Assembly: GCA_016703065.1 (NCBI GenBank)
Contig: JADJCU010000002.1
Coordinates: 310,001-374,000, forward strand
From: a bacterium
GTDB lineage: Bacteria > Electryoneota > RPQS01
DNA length: 64,000 nucleotides
Direction of reading: 5' to 3'
A program made the position numbers and the translations under genes. Below the pieces are notes generated by a model that was given only the letters and a program-made list of their open reading frames with translations, was not told the origin of the DNA and searched no databases. Positions 63,709 to 64,000 of the stretch are shown one piece after another. The first letter of the stretch is position 1; each line of letters opens with the position of its first letter.

Positions 63709-64000
63709 TTGCAGAGATCAGCAGTCAATCCGCTTTGGAATCCATCCCTACTGATGGAATGGGCTAAGACAACACACACAGTACCCGGATCTTCGCTCTC
63801 TCGCAGCGCTGTCCCTTTAATTTCGAGCCTTACCGAAATTCCCGGCGGTCCCTTTGAAGTTCGCCTCGCCGGACCCAACGCCTTCTACGGTCATCCCGGC
63901 CTCCGCGCTCGCATCGCACAGTTGTACGATGCCTCACCCGAAGAAGTTCTGATTGCGCAAGGCGCATCGCAGGCAAACTACCTGATCGCCGGCGCATTGC
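63709..64000 (+). CDS. N-terminal part of a class I/II aminotransferase
   Basis: Open to the end of the window; about 97 residues visible. VNPLWNPSLLMEWAKT at the start, GPNAFYGHPGLRARIAQLYDASPEEVLIAQGASQANYLI further on: the GHPxLRxxIA and GASQAN segments fit the PLP-binding N-domain of fold-type I aminotransferases. Start taken as TTG 63709, because the sequence before the ATG at 63754 already matches the family; the ATG is the alternative. The PLP lysine lies outside the window. Confidence 0.75.
   Translation, partial: MQRSAVNPLWNPSLLMEWAKTTHTVPGSSLSRSAVPLISSLTEIPGGPFEVRLAGPNAFYGHPGLRARIAQLYDASPEEVLIAQGASQANYLIAGAL

Overview
The window looks like one contig of an uncultured Gram-negative bacterium of the FCB superphylum (the Bacteroidetes/Chlorobi/Fibrobacteres relatives with many candidate phyla). 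The evidence is: at least six secreted proteins end in a type IX secretion (T9SS) type A sorting domain (a YPNPFN-type motif, then a terminal 'Lys + hydrophobic + LK/IK/MK'); there is a PorV/PorQ-like outer-membrane protein; there are two TonB-dependent receptors with carboxypeptidase-regulatory N-domains; and there are LPS genes (kdsC, kdsD/kpsF, lptC, lptA, lptB). Most promoters I could find are sigma70-like, with TTGnnn-17-TAnnnT spacing. I cannot place the organism below superphylum. No rRNA, tRNA, CRISPR array, insertion sequence or phage gene was seen.

Layout. 1-4160 (+): end of a poly-gamma-glutamate-system (PgsW-like) gene, a DctM-like permease, a 48-residue membrane protein, an aspartoacylase/desuccinylase-like metalloenzyme, a small DUF6305-like exported protein and a LamG protein; the first four overlap. 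4236-11045: a T9SS cargo gene and two paralogous matrixin-type metalloproteases placed head to head. 11054-13652: hotdog thioesterase and type III glutamine synthetase. 14027-23239 (+): an operon of TonB receptor, Ca-repeat T9SS protein, lipoprotein, PorV-like protein and lipoprotein. 23326-27402 (-): TPP riboswitch controlling a TonB receptor and a sodium:solute symporter, so probably thiamin (or precursor) uptake across both membranes. 27534-36389 (+): Rrf2 regulator with three Cys, then sufC, three glycosyltransferase-like genes, sufB, sufD, an inverted lipoprotein gene, a Rieske ferredoxin, sufS and sufU. 36569-38271: tyrA with ACT domain, and an isolated flgB. 38429-51170: secreted LTD protein, a PAS/receiver membrane protein without a kinase domain, two T9SS cargo genes, pdxS-pdxT and a lipoprotein. 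51245-62661 (-): engB, lon, rpoN, lptB, a YfhO-family protein, lptA-like, lptC-like, kdsD and kdsC, close to the classical Kdo/Lpt/sigma54 cluster. 62828-64000 (+): one more T9SS cargo gene and the start of an aminotransferase.

A caution on the sequence: eight genes, including lon, rpoN, pdxS, lptA and lptC, are broken by net single-base shifts, and one of the eight also has an in-frame stop. In each case both halves align naturally to one protein once a base is added or removed. Indel errors in the assembly explain this better than gene death, so I annotate these as single genes and give the break points.
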